NCBI GenBank assembly: GCA_029959085.1
Contig: JARWIR010000016.1
Coordinates: 4,819,441 to 4,883,440, forward strand
From: Nemophila menziesii
Taxonomy: Eukaryota; Streptophyta; Magnoliopsida; Boraginales; Hydrophyllaceae
Reading direction: 5' to 3'
Length of the DNA stretch: 64,000 bases
Part shown: positions 10,870-22,340 of the stretch, in pieces
How positions within the stretch are numbered: position 1 is the first letter of the stretch
How the letters are laid out: each line of letters opens with the position of its first letter
The notes under the pieces: generated by a model
What the model saw: the letters and a program-made list of their open reading frames with translations, nothing else
The model's database searches: none
Told to the model about the DNA's origin: nothing
Program-made: the position numbers and the translations under genes

Positions 10870-11504
10870 ATTGTGTGCATACCATAAGTAGTTATACACT
10901 ATACCAAAACCTCTGGGTACACAATATTAGTCGTGGTTTGATTATCATCGTCAGAAAAAAGTAGACTTATACGCTCATGAATTGTGCATCTAGGCAAGGC
11001 AACATACAATTGTGCATGACTAAATACAGGTGTTCGTAAATCGATTCCAACAAATTTTACAGATTGTCCTTGAGATTTATTGATGGTCATGCGTAGGCTA
11101 AATGGATAGGAAATTGTCTCCTTGCCATTACAAATGGTAATTCTGTTGCGGGAGGAGTTAAAGATAATCTTGGAATGAATACAACAAACAATCGTGTGCC
11201 ATTACACAACCCATCCTTTGCGACAATATTCCTCAACAACATGATAGGAACGCCCATTTTCATTTCTAATTGGAATGGAGGTAACCCACTCGGATTCAAT
11301 GAGTATTCATTGCGATACCGTGATGTTATAAATCTTTATACCTAATATTTTTCACTCATCTTATCAGCGGCTGAATACGTCATACGGTTTCCACGATAAA
11401 TTAACGCTAAACTATTGATATTGCTAACATCATCATTTTGTGCAGAAAATAGGGTGCGTTCATTAAAATAATTACTATTGACGGTGTTAGAGACATGCAA
11501 ATTA

Positions 11505-11587
<83 letters not shown>

Positions 11588-11600
11588 CCGGTCATTTGAA
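10870..11600 (-). pseudogene. Helitron RepHel helicase fragment (PIF1-like C-terminus), frameshifted
   Basis: Three consecutive minus-strand blocks match the PIF1-like helicase end of plant Helitron proteins. The first is YFNERTLFSAQNDDV..YSAADKMSE (11500-11342). The second is [30 protein letters not shown] (11299-11087). The third is helicase motif [33 protein letters not shown] (11090-10899). A one-base loss at about 11088 shifts the frame between blocks, and motif VI reads ALPR instead of the usual ALSR. An (AT)n run sits upstream at 11506-11583. No Rep domain or Helitron ends were found. Confidence 0.8.
11506..11583. repeat. (AT)n microsatellite
   Basis: About 39 uninterrupted AT units inside or beside the Helitron helicase relic. 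It creates long spurious reading frames on the minus strand. Confidence 0.97.
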
Positions 11601-11639
11601 TCTTTCACTTACGCATTGTGGGTGGGATCGCTATAGATA

Positions 11640-12000
11640 CCATTTGGTTAGAATCCATCTAGAATAATAAACAATTAGCTAAACGTATTATCAGTTAAAA
11701 CATGTGAAAATAATAAAAAGAGCAACATTGAGAATACCTTTAGTAAGAATTCGGTAGAATCAGTGTTCCCATCAATTGAGTTTTTGAGACGCATGTTGAC
11801 ATTTAATGTAAGCATTAGAAGTGAATTATCTTGTAACAGACGTTCTTCCGGTCGCCGATCACGTAGCCGATCTCCTAACTATAATGTGGTTTTTATGCTT
11901 ATTTTGGGTTGTATTGGTAAATTTTTTATTTATGGTGTTAAAATATTGGGATTTAATTTTTTTGAATTGTAATATTTTTAAAACTTGATGGTTTGGTATT
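11640..12000. other. Unassigned AT-rich sequence
   Basis: No gene is supported. A 69-codon frame at 11763-11972 has low-complexity Arg/Ser content and no family resemblance. The region lies between the Helitron relic and the 3' end of a copia element. Confidence 0.3.
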
Positions 12001-13843
12001 TTATTTCTCTTTACTTTGGATGATGTATTAACTTTGAATGTTAGATTGTTATCTTTTTATGGTGTTTAGTTTCCTTAATTGTTTTAGTATTTGAACATTT
12101 ATTTTGGGATTGTTGCTAGTATGATTTATATTTAGCCTGTTGTAAAAACTTTTACTTAGTTTTTGGATTGTGTTAAAGTCTTGGCTATTACCTTGACTGG
12201 ATTCTCTTGTTTTATTCTTTGTCCAGTAGATTAATTTTTGCTACCAACTATTGTTGATTTTGAGTTTCTCATGGTACCTTATTGCTTTTTAGTCCCTACG
12301 TATGGTATATTGCATCCTATATTTTTGCTTTCTTACTCTTCGAGTCCTTGTTTCTTTTTGTTGTTGACAAATAGGGAGAAAAATTAAAGATTTAGTAAAC
12401 CTTTTTATAAAATATCTTTGACATAATTTTGCAAATTAAACCTTATATTAAAATATCTTAGTCACATTTTTGCAAAAATGTTATATGCACAGAGAAAGGG
12501 GGAGTTACTCCATTTAGAAAATAATCCTATTAAAAAAATCTCGTTTAAAAATGCGAAAAGGTTTTATGCATTGAACACGGGGAGGTAACTCCATAAACTG
12601 TTCGTAAACTCGTTAGATTTTGCCCCAAATCCTTTTTGAAGGAAAATCTTGTTTAAAAATTCTATGCTGGTAAATTTGTGTATTTTGATTTCTCAAATAT
12701 CAAAAAGGGGAAGACTGTTGGTCTAACACTTTTTTTAATCTTGTTTTAATATTTGAAAAATCTCTTTTACTATTCGTTAATATCTAGGAAATATATTTAA
12801 GTGGTTAACTTGTTTTATACTTTTGTTATATTAAAGATATTTTATTTAACAAAGTGTTTAAAGCATGTTTTTCAGCCTCACGAATCGGTATTACCGTTAA
12901 TAGGACCGGTATACTGGTGGTAGCCGTTGGGCAACAGTCATATTGATACGTAGGATTCCGCCCATTAGACTAGAAGACAATACGAACAGTATAACGCCCA
13001 AAAGAGCGGTATACCATTGAGCGACGACAAAGAAGTGCGGTACACCGCTGAAGTCATTTTCAAGCACAAGATTTTGCCACAAACTTTATATCTATTTGGG
13101 ACATTCTTGTGTTATAAATAAGGGCTCATTCAAGGAGATATTCACCTCTTACAAATGAAAAAATTCTATTATATTTCACATCCAACACTAGAGGTCTCAA
13201 GCTACTAAGTCATTTGTTCATCCTTCAAGCTTAATCATTAAACTTTTCATATCCACTCAGTTAAGGAGTTATTCAAGAAGCTTCAAATTCTTATCTACTC
13301 AAGAGGAGATCAAAGCTTAGCATTCATATACACTCATTGAGGAGTTCAAGACAAGGTTTATTCCACTACCTAAACACTTGTTTATCCTCTAAATTCTAGT
13401 ATGTCAGTATGTGTAATAGATCAATAGTGTGTGTGAGTATAGGAATTATACTTGGTGTTCCTTGTGTTGCGATATCATAATAGTTTGCTTTGTGGTTACG
13501 AAATGGTTGTAAATGGGTATTGTGTTCTCGCCCCAGTCAAGAAAGTCATGGACCTTAGTAAAGAAGCTTGAAAATCCTAAGTTGGCTACCTTAGGTAGTG
13601 GAGTAAGAAAATCGAGCCACTATATATGCTTGCCTACATTCTTTCCCTTATCTCCTTACTTATCGTATTTGATTGTTCGTCTTTCTCATATATCATATCA
13701 CTAGTGACCTATTGCATGATCCCTCTAAGTGTTTGATATATTTTCTTAGAGAAGTTTTTCTTCCAACTAATAATTGTCAAAAAGATTTTAATTAAGCGGT
13801 ATTTATATTAACATTCTCTTCACCCCCTCTAGGACTTTCAACA
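12000..13843 (+). mobile_element. 3' end and LTR of a SIRE-like Ty1/copia element
   Basis: The LTR is 12716-13843 (1128 bp), starting TGTTG and ending CAACA. Directly before it is a polypurine tract AAAAAGGGGAAGA (12703-12715). Upstream, repeated GGGGGAGTTACTCC and GACAAATAGGGAGAA-type blocks (12365-12600) are characteristic of the long 3' non-coding region of SIRE/Maximus elements. The LTR has a TATA box (TATAAATAAGG, about 13112). The polyprotein region and the 5' LTR are absent, so this is a truncated relic. Confidence 0.72.
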
Positions 13844-14700
13844 ACTCTAACTATCAATTGAGCCAAAAATTTGATCGGTGAACCCTCATAATTTACCAGT
13901 ACTAGTCTTATCATTTCTCAATCGACGTTCAATTAATCAAGAGTCTTTAGAAAATACAAGACCACTGGACTTCTTGTACCGCCTTGCAAGCCCGTTTCTC
14001 ATGATAGTTACGATGAAAATCACGTCATCATGATGGAGTAGTATACCCTTGACGTCATCATCAGTGATATCATCACCATATGGGGGATGGCCTGCCAGGG
14101 TTTGCCCTCATCCTTTTATTCTAATGCTCATATAAGTTATATCCTACTTTCAATTCTGAAATAGACTATGTTGATCATTGTTAGAACTATCTTTGGCAAT
14201 TATTAAGATGAACTAATAGACATGATTTATCTTTGTATATAAATTTAATATCACAATTTTGGCCTGAACTCGACCAACTCAGTTTTAGTTCCTCTATTTC
14301 AAAACAAAATCAAGATTTTTTCTAAGATCAAAATACCCTTTATCATCAAGTGATTTATATGAAATATTGGCGAGGATTTTCAAACTCCATGAGTTATGAA
14401 TATCGGTTGAACTGATTTATTATGTTGATAAGATCACTTTGTTTGATTTAGGATCTCCTATCCTTCATCGTGAAGATCAAATAGATTATTCTAATGCTAT
14501 TATTAGTGGAATTTCTTCGTATAGACCAAAAGGTCCTGAGATCGAATCTTACTGGAGTCAAAATGATTCATAGTCTAATGATATATAGTAGTTTCAAAAC
14601 TTGACATTTATATTTTTACAAAATACTTTCAGAATAAATAACTTAAAATTAAAACGACTTTAGCGTAAAAACCCACGATGACGTAACTTGAAATTTCGAT
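13844..14700. other. Intergenic sequence upstream of the HMGB gene, with a SINE remnant
   Basis: No gene. Positions about 14500-14576 (GACCAAAAGGTCCTGAGATCGAATCT..GGAGTCAAAATGA in outline) match the middle of the SINE at 18734 and form a truncated plus-strand copy. A near-palindromic ATGACGTCATCATC block lies at about 14040-14075. Confidence 0.45.
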
Positions 14701-14772
14701 GTCCCGCCTAAACCTCAAAAGCCCGGGATTATTATTGAAATTTCAACTCCCCATTTAAATTTCAACTTCCCA

Positions 14773-14779
14773 TATAAAT
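14773..14779 (+). promoter_or_regulatory. TATA box of the HMGB gene
   Basis: TATAAAT lies about 30 bp before a pyrimidine-rich leader at 14805-14860, then a 5'UTR exon that ends at 14891 with a consensus donor (AAAC|GTAAGT). The spacing fits a plant RNA polymerase II core promoter. Confidence 0.6.
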
Positions 14780-15019
14780 GGGCTATTATTTCTGTAAAAC
14801 AATATCACTACCACAAAAACTCTTTTCCCCATTTTTTCTCTTCTCTAGAACCCTAATCCTAAATCAAACCTTCGCTAATCACTACCCAAACGTAAGTCTA
14901 AATCCAAATCATTTTCCACTTTCACCTCACTGTTTTCCTATTTCGAATGTTTTTACTCATTTATGTTTTTCTCTCTTCTAATTTCAATTTGTAATCTGTA
15001 TTTGCTTGCAGTTCTCATC

Positions 15020-16258
15020 ATGAAAGGTGGTCAATCAAAAGCGGAAACGAGAACATCTGACAACAAGTACACCTCTTCAATTTTGATTTATTATTATTTG
15101 ATTTTATTTAAAAACCCTTGAAATTTCATTCACTGATAGTTGTTTAGTTCTAGTGTACGATTTTCTTCGTATTATTATGTATTTTTGTTTTTATTTATTT
15201 GATTTGTATTCTGATTTCCGATTGTGTTTTTTATAAGGTGAAATTAGGCTTGATATTAAGAGATCAAAGCATTTCGACTGTTTGTGTTTGTATATCAGTT
15301 CAATATTGTGATAATTAAGTATCAGAAACAAATAATTTGTATATTTCATTCATTACCCGATTTCTCATTATTTTGCAACATTTTGTATTATTTCTGTATA
15401 TCTATTTGTTTTCTGCATAATTGTTGTTCTTTTTTTGTTATACTAATCTCTCATAATTGGGCTTGTTGTGAAGAAATAATTTTAAATATAAATTTGTTGC
15501 GAAATGATTAAAGATGCAATTATTCTAATAGGCTTGCTGTGAGAAATCAGAAGACGAAGAAGGAGAAGGCAGCAAAGGATCCAAACAAGCCCAAAAGGCC
15601 TCCTAGCGCTTTCTTCGTTTTCATGTATGAATTTTGTCTTTTATTTAATTGATTTTTAAATTTTGATTAAATCTATTGTTGTAATACTTGAATGTGTTTG
15701 ATTAAATAGGGAAGGATTTAGGCAGCGATACAAAGAGGAACATCCAAAAAACAAATCTGTTGCTGCTGTAAGTAATAGTTTATTTGATAATCCTATGATA
15801 ATTATTTATCATCTTTTTGAGTGGCATTTATGTAATTATATATAGCATTTTCTAATATTTTGGAGTAAACAGGTTGGTAAAGCTGCTGGAGAGGAATGGA
15901 AGAAAATGTCTGAGGAGGTAATCACTTGTATTATATTAATTTTAATTATTATTATTATTTATCTATCTTGTAGAATTCAAAGTTTGTGTTGACATTTAGG
16001 ATAAGGCTCCCTTTGTAGCTACAGCAGACACGCGAAAGGAGGAGTATGAGCGAAAAATGAAAGCTTACAACAGGAAATTGGTAATTTATCTGCTCATTTA
16101 TTTATTTATTTGGTATTTTACTTTTATTTTATTGTTAAATATTTTTCCTGAATGAATGATTGAATTTGTAGGCTGGAGAGGGAGATGATGAGGACTCTGA
16201 CAAATCAAAGTCAGAGGTAAATAATGAGGATGAAGAAGGAAGTGGAGATGATAACTAG
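15020..16258 (+). CDS. HMGB-type high-mobility-group box protein, six coding exons
   Basis: Coding exons are 15020-15066, 15532-15624, 15710-15767, 15873-15917, 16000-16080 and 16172-16258, all with GT..AG junctions and an intact frame of 136 residues. A further intron (14892-15011) splits the 5' UTR. A basic N-terminus (residues 1-34) leads into a single HMG box (about 35-104), recognised from DPNKPKRPPSAFFVFM, the GKAAGEEWKKMSEE helix and DKAPFV..YERKM. A short acidic tail rich in Asp/Glu/Ser follows (109-136). This is the layout of plant HMGB1/2/3-like proteins, which bend DNA non-sequence-specifically in chromatin. It is shorter than some family members, but exon phases and domain are complete. 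It appears functional and unrelated to the surrounding transposons. Confidence 0.93.
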
Positions 16259-17507
16259 ACAGTCTTGTCGTAAAGATAGGAGTATCGGATAGAGGCTATT
16301 ATGGTGTTTGATAACTCTTAACAACAAAAATTGTTGCTCTACTTTTCCCTTTTGCTTTAGTATTGTGATATCTATCTTTCTTAAATAGATTAAACGAAAT
16401 ATTTTACATTTTAGCATCCTATTTTGTCTATGGCCTCTGTTTATTTCATTTTTCCATCTTGTTGAATATGGAAGTTTATTTTTTATCCTATAAAACACAC
16501 GAAACACACTAGTTCATAAGCAAAAACAAAACACACTAATACATAAGCAAAAACAAAACACACAGACATGTCAAAGAGGATATTAATCTTAGTCCCAACT
16601 AAGGTTTGCTAAAAAAAACCCATCATCTATAACTTATTTTTTCAACAATTCATCTAAATCCCAACTAAAATATACGACTACATTGGAATTTGTATGTTCT
16701 TTATTTATAAACATCTAAACATCTAAATCTTAATATATGATAAATGAGTTCTTCTAGATATTTCTTTTCATCCAAATTATCTCTTATGGAAATTTTTAAT
16801 ATTTTTTCATTGACTTTCAATATTGCAAACTTTTCCTTCCTACGAAATCCCCAGGATAAGATTAACATATTTATATACTAAACTATCATGTGCATATATT
16901 TAATCTTATATTTGTTGGTTTTTAATAAGTCAAAATTCTCCACAGTCGTAGCAAAAATTATAGCTTACTCTACTACTTGACATCACTCAACAACCATCAC
17001 CAGCCACTTAGTCTACATGATAGTCAGAAGACTGACAATAACATAAGAATACCCCACTCAAGTGGATTACTCTATTTAATCCACCCTCAATCACCCCAAA
17101 CTCATAGGTGGTGGAATCTCATCCCAACCGGCATACAATCAGGGAGGTGATATAGATTTTGAAGGATACTAACACCTCTCCAGGTAGGGCATATATGAGG
17201 TGAATTGCAACACATTACTATCTAGAAAATGGTTTATTATATTAATTACTGATACATAATATTCATTCCAACTAATATAATGATAAGTAGCATCGTTCTC
17301 TCTCATGAGAGCTTGTTGACATAGTTTTAACTTTGAGTGATTAATTTTGTCAAATCTTCTCATATCAGTGGTATAATATTAATTAAGATATAATCATGTG
17401 TTTTAAGTTATCTTAGAATGCAATAGGTTTATCAATATATCATCACATATAACTAAGTCAACTGAAATTTGGCTAAAGTTGGACTTCTGAGAGATCAAGA
17501 AGTCGGA
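16259..17507. other. HMGB 3' UTR and AT-rich intergenic sequence
   Basis: The HMGB 3' UTR probably ends near 16400-16500. A short direct repeat containing CATAAGCAAAAACAAAACAC occurs twice (about 16515 and 16542). Beyond it no gene, RNA or clear transposon end is visible before the three-copy repeat unit begins. Confidence 0.4.
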
Positions 17508-18255
17508 CCACCAAACTCCCTATGAGACTTGAACAGTTGGAGCAACTAAGTTTGAACCTCCGATAAATTAAGAAACCAAACCACTTTACTTCATCTAAGA
17601 AGCAATCAAGTGAAGATCAAAAGATGGATCGATGAGAAAAAAGAAAGTCGACACACCGAATTTGATCAGGGAAGTTGCCTTATCAAAGTCTTGAAGTCAT
17701 ACCTCCAAAGACAAAGCTCGAACCTTAGATGAAGATGAAAGGGGGAAACTGATAGTTGAAATGTCCGGAACTTTGAATTCTATATGATAGATAAGACCAT
17801 TGGTTACTTGAACCTTTAAATATTAAAGTCGGTCCCTCGAAGAGCAAATACCAAACCTTCGATAATCAAAGACCAAACCTCTAATCCAGATGTTCTTTTG
17901 GATTATCCAAAAGATGCCACATAGGATATGACCATTAAAACTCGCTTTTATTATATATACAATGCCATTTTTTTGGGAAAAATCAACTCATCTAATCATC
18001 ATTAAAAAAGAAATTGTCAAGGAGTGTTCACAAGCAACCAAAGGTAATCAAACTTTTCTTTTATATTTATATTGATTATATGATTATGAGGAGCTTTTAT
18101 TTTACATCACTGTTAATCAAAATATTCAGATCAATCTATACATTGTTTTGTTATCATCAAAATAGGAAAAAAGACTTACTTTGATTGATAATTAGTGACA
18201 AAATAATGTATTTTGAATATATGCCCAATATTACATTGAAGCCCTGAGATTAGTA

Positions 18256-18510
18256 GTGTTATTTCCATTTTCAAGAATGTATGAAGACACTGGTATTAAA
18301 AAATTTATCAAGAGCCAAGGAGAAGGAGATATAAGAGATGATAGAAGATATAGTCAAGCCAAAAGGTTGAAAATTGAGCTAGAGAGCTATAAAATTGAGG
18401 AGTACAATGGAAGCTCTCTAGCCTTTCTTCTTTCGTGGTACCAACCCCTACTTCCCCAAAGCTCACTAATTGAATTTGAACTACGTTATTGTCGAAAGCT
18501 CAACATATAA
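18256..18510 (+). other. Short ORF kept open in units A and C
   Basis: An 84-codon frame in unit A corresponds to a 96-codon frame in unit C (57882-58172). They share EDTGIKK, RLKIE, YKIEEYNGSSLAFLL and PQSSLIEFE. A 12-base length difference keeps the frame. Substitutions are mostly not silent and the opposite strand is also open, so coding status is doubtful. No family is recognised. Confidence 0.25.
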
Positions 18511-18733
18511 TAATGTTAAAGCATTTTTATATATCACTCTTATTTCACCTCTTATGTGTCACCTCATGAGATATTAAAAAAGAAGAGAGAAAATAATTAA
18601 TTAGGATATGATAACAATTTGATTGGTTTTTAAAACCTCGACATAGGAGGTGATATAGAATTAAAGCAAAAATGAATGATATATATCTTTACTCATAATG
18701 TTATGTAAATATTCATTTAGGAATATTGGACTT

Positions 18734-18856
18734 TGAGATTGATAGTTGGCCTAGTGGTTAGGTTACTCCGCAGAGACCGAAAGGTCCTGGGATCGAATCT
18801 CATTGGAGTTAAAATGACTCAGAGTTCAAAGTGGCTCTCCCATGTATTAAAAAAAA
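18734..18856 (+). mobile_element. tRNA-derived SINE with empty sites in the two paralogous units
   Basis: The 123-bp element has an A box (TGGCCTAGTGG), a B box (GGATCGAATCT), the family 3' end GTGGCTCTCC and an A tail. A 12-bp target duplication AATATTGGACTT lies at 18722-18733 and 18857-18868. In units B (about 36170) and C (about 58383) the same flanks are joined without the SINE (GGAATATTGGTCTTGATC and GGAATATTTGACTTGATC), showing the pre-insertion state. Confidence 0.92.
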
Positions 18857-19342
18857 AATATTGGACTTGATCATAAGTATATAGTTAACATACTTAATAT
18901 TAAGTATTAGGTATGATAATAAATATAATATAAATATCATTTAACTAGTTTTCTTACGCAAGCATATACTCCCATACACATAGATACATAGCTATATGCA
19001 TATAGACTTACTATAACTATGAAATTAAATGAAAGAATTAGGATACTCTCCACGTGATTATTTATAATCCTTTCATCTTGCCTCATAAATCATAAGCATC
19101 ACGTTTACTCCACCTATTTAAATAGATTTTCACTAATACTATTTGCAGAATAAGTTTGATAGGGACAATATTGTAAAACATACCTGCATTAGAGAAACAC
19201 TATAATTGGATATGTCTAAATTTATACCGATTATAATAATTCATATTATCAAAGTAAGAATTATACTATGTAATTATGAAACAACCCTCGTAAGCAAGGA
19301 AAATTCTTTCATCCTATACATGATGGTCTTAATTATTATTAT

Positions 19343-20053
19343 GAGTAATGATATATACTATCCAAAATCATACCACTCAATTGTTTGATTCGGAGAATCT
19401 CTTATATGCTTAGAACGAGCATTAGCAATAACACAAGAAGAAGGATGTTCTGTAATAATAAAATAAGTATACATATTTGAAAAGTACCCTCGAAATACAT
19501 ATAAAGGTAAAAAAACAACTCATCAGCATCATCATCAACCACAATAGCTCTTTCAGTGTTCCTTCTGGTGTTCGCCTGTCACAAAATGAAAATATAGCTA
19601 TTATTAGTTTTAATCAAAGTATACAAGACACATAAAAACACAAGGAAAGAAAAAACACTTCTTCAAATGCCCTTGTAGAAGAGATGAGTACTTCATCATC
19701 AAATGCTTGAACGTCAATAGGGGTAGGTGGTCGTATACTATTACTAGTACTTCCTTGAACAATGGATAAAAGTTGCTGAAATAGACAATGGGATAAGCTT
19801 GAAGTACCCTCACGTTCCTGGTTTCCAACAGATGGTGGTGGGCCCAGATTGAGATTAAGATAAATACTTATAGAAGATGGCACCCTCATTTGACCTCTTG
19901 CAACCACCCATGACGTCACGTGAATTGGTTGGCAATAAATCATTAACCTGATCAAGAAAATATATAGATTAACGATTTATTTCCAACCAATTCACGCCAC
20001 GTCATGGGTGGTATACCGGGTGGTATGATTTTGAGTGGTATTTATCATTACTC
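19343..20053. mobile_element. Filled MULE-like element (Pack-MULE type) in unit A
   Basis: Ends are GAGTAATGATATATACTATC (19343) and its near-complement ending ATCATTACTC (20053). The outer inverted repeat covers about 37 bp. A second inverted arm, CACCCATGACGT..GAATTGGTTGG, lies at about 19905-19945 and is mirrored at 19983-20010. Nine bases TATTATTAT flank both sides, the size expected for Mutator-like elements, though the repeat is low-complexity. Between the outer arm and the inner arm sits about 520 bp of exon-bearing host-gene sequence. The unit B equivalent (36672-36862) has no such insert. Confidence 0.78.
19380..19902 (-). pseudogene. Captured fragment of an RNF4/SLX8-like E3 ubiquitin-ligase gene (no RING)
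   Basis: Three minus-strand exons splice in frame: about 19902-19659 (LNLNLGPPPSVGNQ..GTSS..PIDVQAFDDEV..SSTRAFEE), 19575-19524 (ANTRRNTERAIVVDDDA) and 19449-19380 (EHPSS..IAN.RSK..DSPNQTI). This order matches the N-terminal half of plant RNF4/SLX8-like SUMO-targeted ligases: DLN..PP, IDVEAFDDDV..SSPRAFAEA, NSRRN..RTVVVDV, KRRR..NQTI. The intron-2 donor is changed from GTAAGT (kept in unit C) to ATGAGT. The last exon runs straight into the MULE inverted repeat. The C-terminal RING domain, required for ligase activity, is absent, so no active enzyme is encoded. Family assignment is from recalled motifs. Confidence 0.6.

Positions 20054-20114
<61 letters not shown>
20054..20114. repeat. (ATT)n microsatellite
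   Basis: About 20 ATT units follow the MULE right end in unit A. The matching place in unit B has an (AAT)n run at 38659-38701. Confidence 0.95.
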
Positions 20115-20116
<2 letters not shown>

Positions 20117-20250
20117 CCCATATTATGACATCCACCCCAATGTTTTAAGTTTACATCCAATAATTATAAAAATTATCTATTTAATCTAGTACCACGTGTC
20201 TATTTAATTAACTGATAGATGTAGTGTTAGATATTAGATGAAAGTCTTAC

Positions 20251-22340
20251 CCCATATATAAGGGCTAAATCTAGCAAGTGACAAATGAGATGCGCCTGGA
20301 TGAGGACAAGATGCTCATATTGCTCCTCGATCCCATAATGTCAGCATCTTGGAGACAAAATTCTACAATTCAAAAACATATGTAAATAACAATATTACCT
20401 AAACGTATTAATATTATTCACAATAAGTTATTATATTGGAAAATGCAAACGAGATCTCGCATATACATGATTTTTTTGTTGGGTTCAAAATAAATATAAA
20501 CAATGGTTAATTTTTTTTTAGCAAGTTATGGGACAAAACATGTGCACCAACTATTTTAATATATATATATCCTCTTATTCCTATTATTTATTGGAATGAT
20601 TTTATCAATAAATTAGAGGCTATCTCAAGATTGAAACATACAACAAATTATAGCATAACATGTTTACTTTTCGAGGAACGTGAGTGTCTGTTTAGTTTTC
20701 AAAATTTCTACAATGTAGAGGAAGTCATAGACAATGGTAAATATATGACTAATTTATCCTCGGAACAGCCATGATGTTAATCTGCTTACAAAACATAGGA
20801 AAAAGAACAAAACTTCTTTAAGAGATCAACTTACGATGGGTCTTAACCTAAGAACTTTTTGGTTCTTTATTCATATATTCTTTTTTTAACAACACTTTTA
20901 TGCAATTTTTCTAACATGTATACTAAAAATGAAAATAATAAGTTATTTTTTATTTTAAACAAACCATGTTATTTTATAGGGACTCATTTTAAAAGATAAA
21001 AACAAGTTATGTCATTTTTCTTAACCATGGAAAAATTAAACTATAAAAACCATGAGTTACATAAAGAACCAATAAATGCTAAAATTCGAGCATAAAATTT
21101 ATGTGTTGGGAAAGATTTCATCATATTTAATTTCGATACGAAACTCATTTAACAAAATAATTATCAAAATTCATTATCACTTAAATTCGTATCATTCACT
21201 TGTAAAGTCTATCATCAATCTATGTTATGATACGTACATATTATTATTAGAAGAGGTAGGTTTTACCTTTATATTTAAATGAAATACCATGATCATCGAT
21301 CTTTTCGAGTGAAGTAAATAGTTCTTTATGAAATGTATAACCTGTATATGAAATATTAAATAAAAAATTCAAGAAATTAGATACCAATATTTAGTTATAA
21401 TGTTAACATACTATTTACTATGTGAATCAATATGATACCGTCTTTGGTTTTTAACAAACATAACATACTTATGTAGATGATTAGACATACATTAATCAAA
21501 TGATCAAGAATGTTACTAAAGTAGTCAAATCATTACCTTGAATATTTTTTTGAAATTTAACATATATAATATTTTAAATATATAAAAAAAGTATGTAGGG
21601 GTACGTTATGCGTACAATTAAAGAGAGAAGATTGGGGGATAGGTTGGGTGGGCTGCAACCCACCTTGACTTTGAGTGCAATGCAAATTTGTTCAAATTAT
21701 TTTTAAGAAAAAATATTAACAAAAAATATATTAGCCCTGACCTATATATTAATCCCCGGCTTAAATATTAGCTCTCCCCGACCTAAATATTAGCCCTCCC
21801 CTGACTAAATATTTACACTCTTAGCCCTCCCAGAACTAGATATCAGCCCAAAATTAATCTATGTCGATGCTCCAAACCCCATTGATTCTTTTAAATGTTA
21901 CACCTCAAATAAACTCATGTGCGTGTCTGTGCAAGAACACCCGAACACTACTATATATTATATACACCTTGGAAAAATATAATATTATAGGAATAGAGGA
22001 TCAATCACGTGAATCTTGAAATTTAAAGATTATAGTAAAAATAAAATAAAATAAAATTCAATATTAAATATATAGTTAACACACTTACCATCCAAATCTT
22101 CACTAAAACTTCAAATCCATCACCAAAGAGTCATGTAAATCTTATAAGACTTGATTTAAGAAGACCAAATAAGAAGAACAAATGAATTTTGAAGTAGTTA
22201 AATTAGTATAAATGGATATATTACAAGGATGGGGAATTCTTTGATAGGGAAAATGCACGGCAGAATGTTGAATAGAGAAAGTAAAAGGGCGGCGATAGTA
22301 TTGGCTAGGTTTTGTAAAATTGTATAGGTAGACTTTCAAT
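20251..22340 (-). pseudogene. Possible decayed multi-exon gene within the repeat unit, identity unknown
   Basis: Several minus-strand segments have splice-like borders shared by the copies. A leader at 22340-22089 ends GATTTGGATG|GTAAGT. A 75-nt segment 21341-21267 (TATACAG|..|GTAAAA) is open in two frames, one reading FHKELFTSLEKIDDHG. A 112-nt segment 20362-20251 (TTGTAG|..|GTAAGA) reads HYGIEEQYEHLVLIQAHLI, and of its A/B differences three are silent and three conservative in that frame, but a stop precedes it. No family is recognised. It may be an old gene duplicated with the unit. Confidence 0.3.

Noticed and set aside
11342..11608. Ile/Tyr-rich minus-strand frames
   Set aside because: The Ile/Tyr part is the (AT)n run; only the flanking segment matches Helitron helicase, which is reported.
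20004..20189. Poly-Ile reading frame
   Set aside because: Translation of the (ATT)n microsatellite beside the MULE end; the same applies at 38598-38780.
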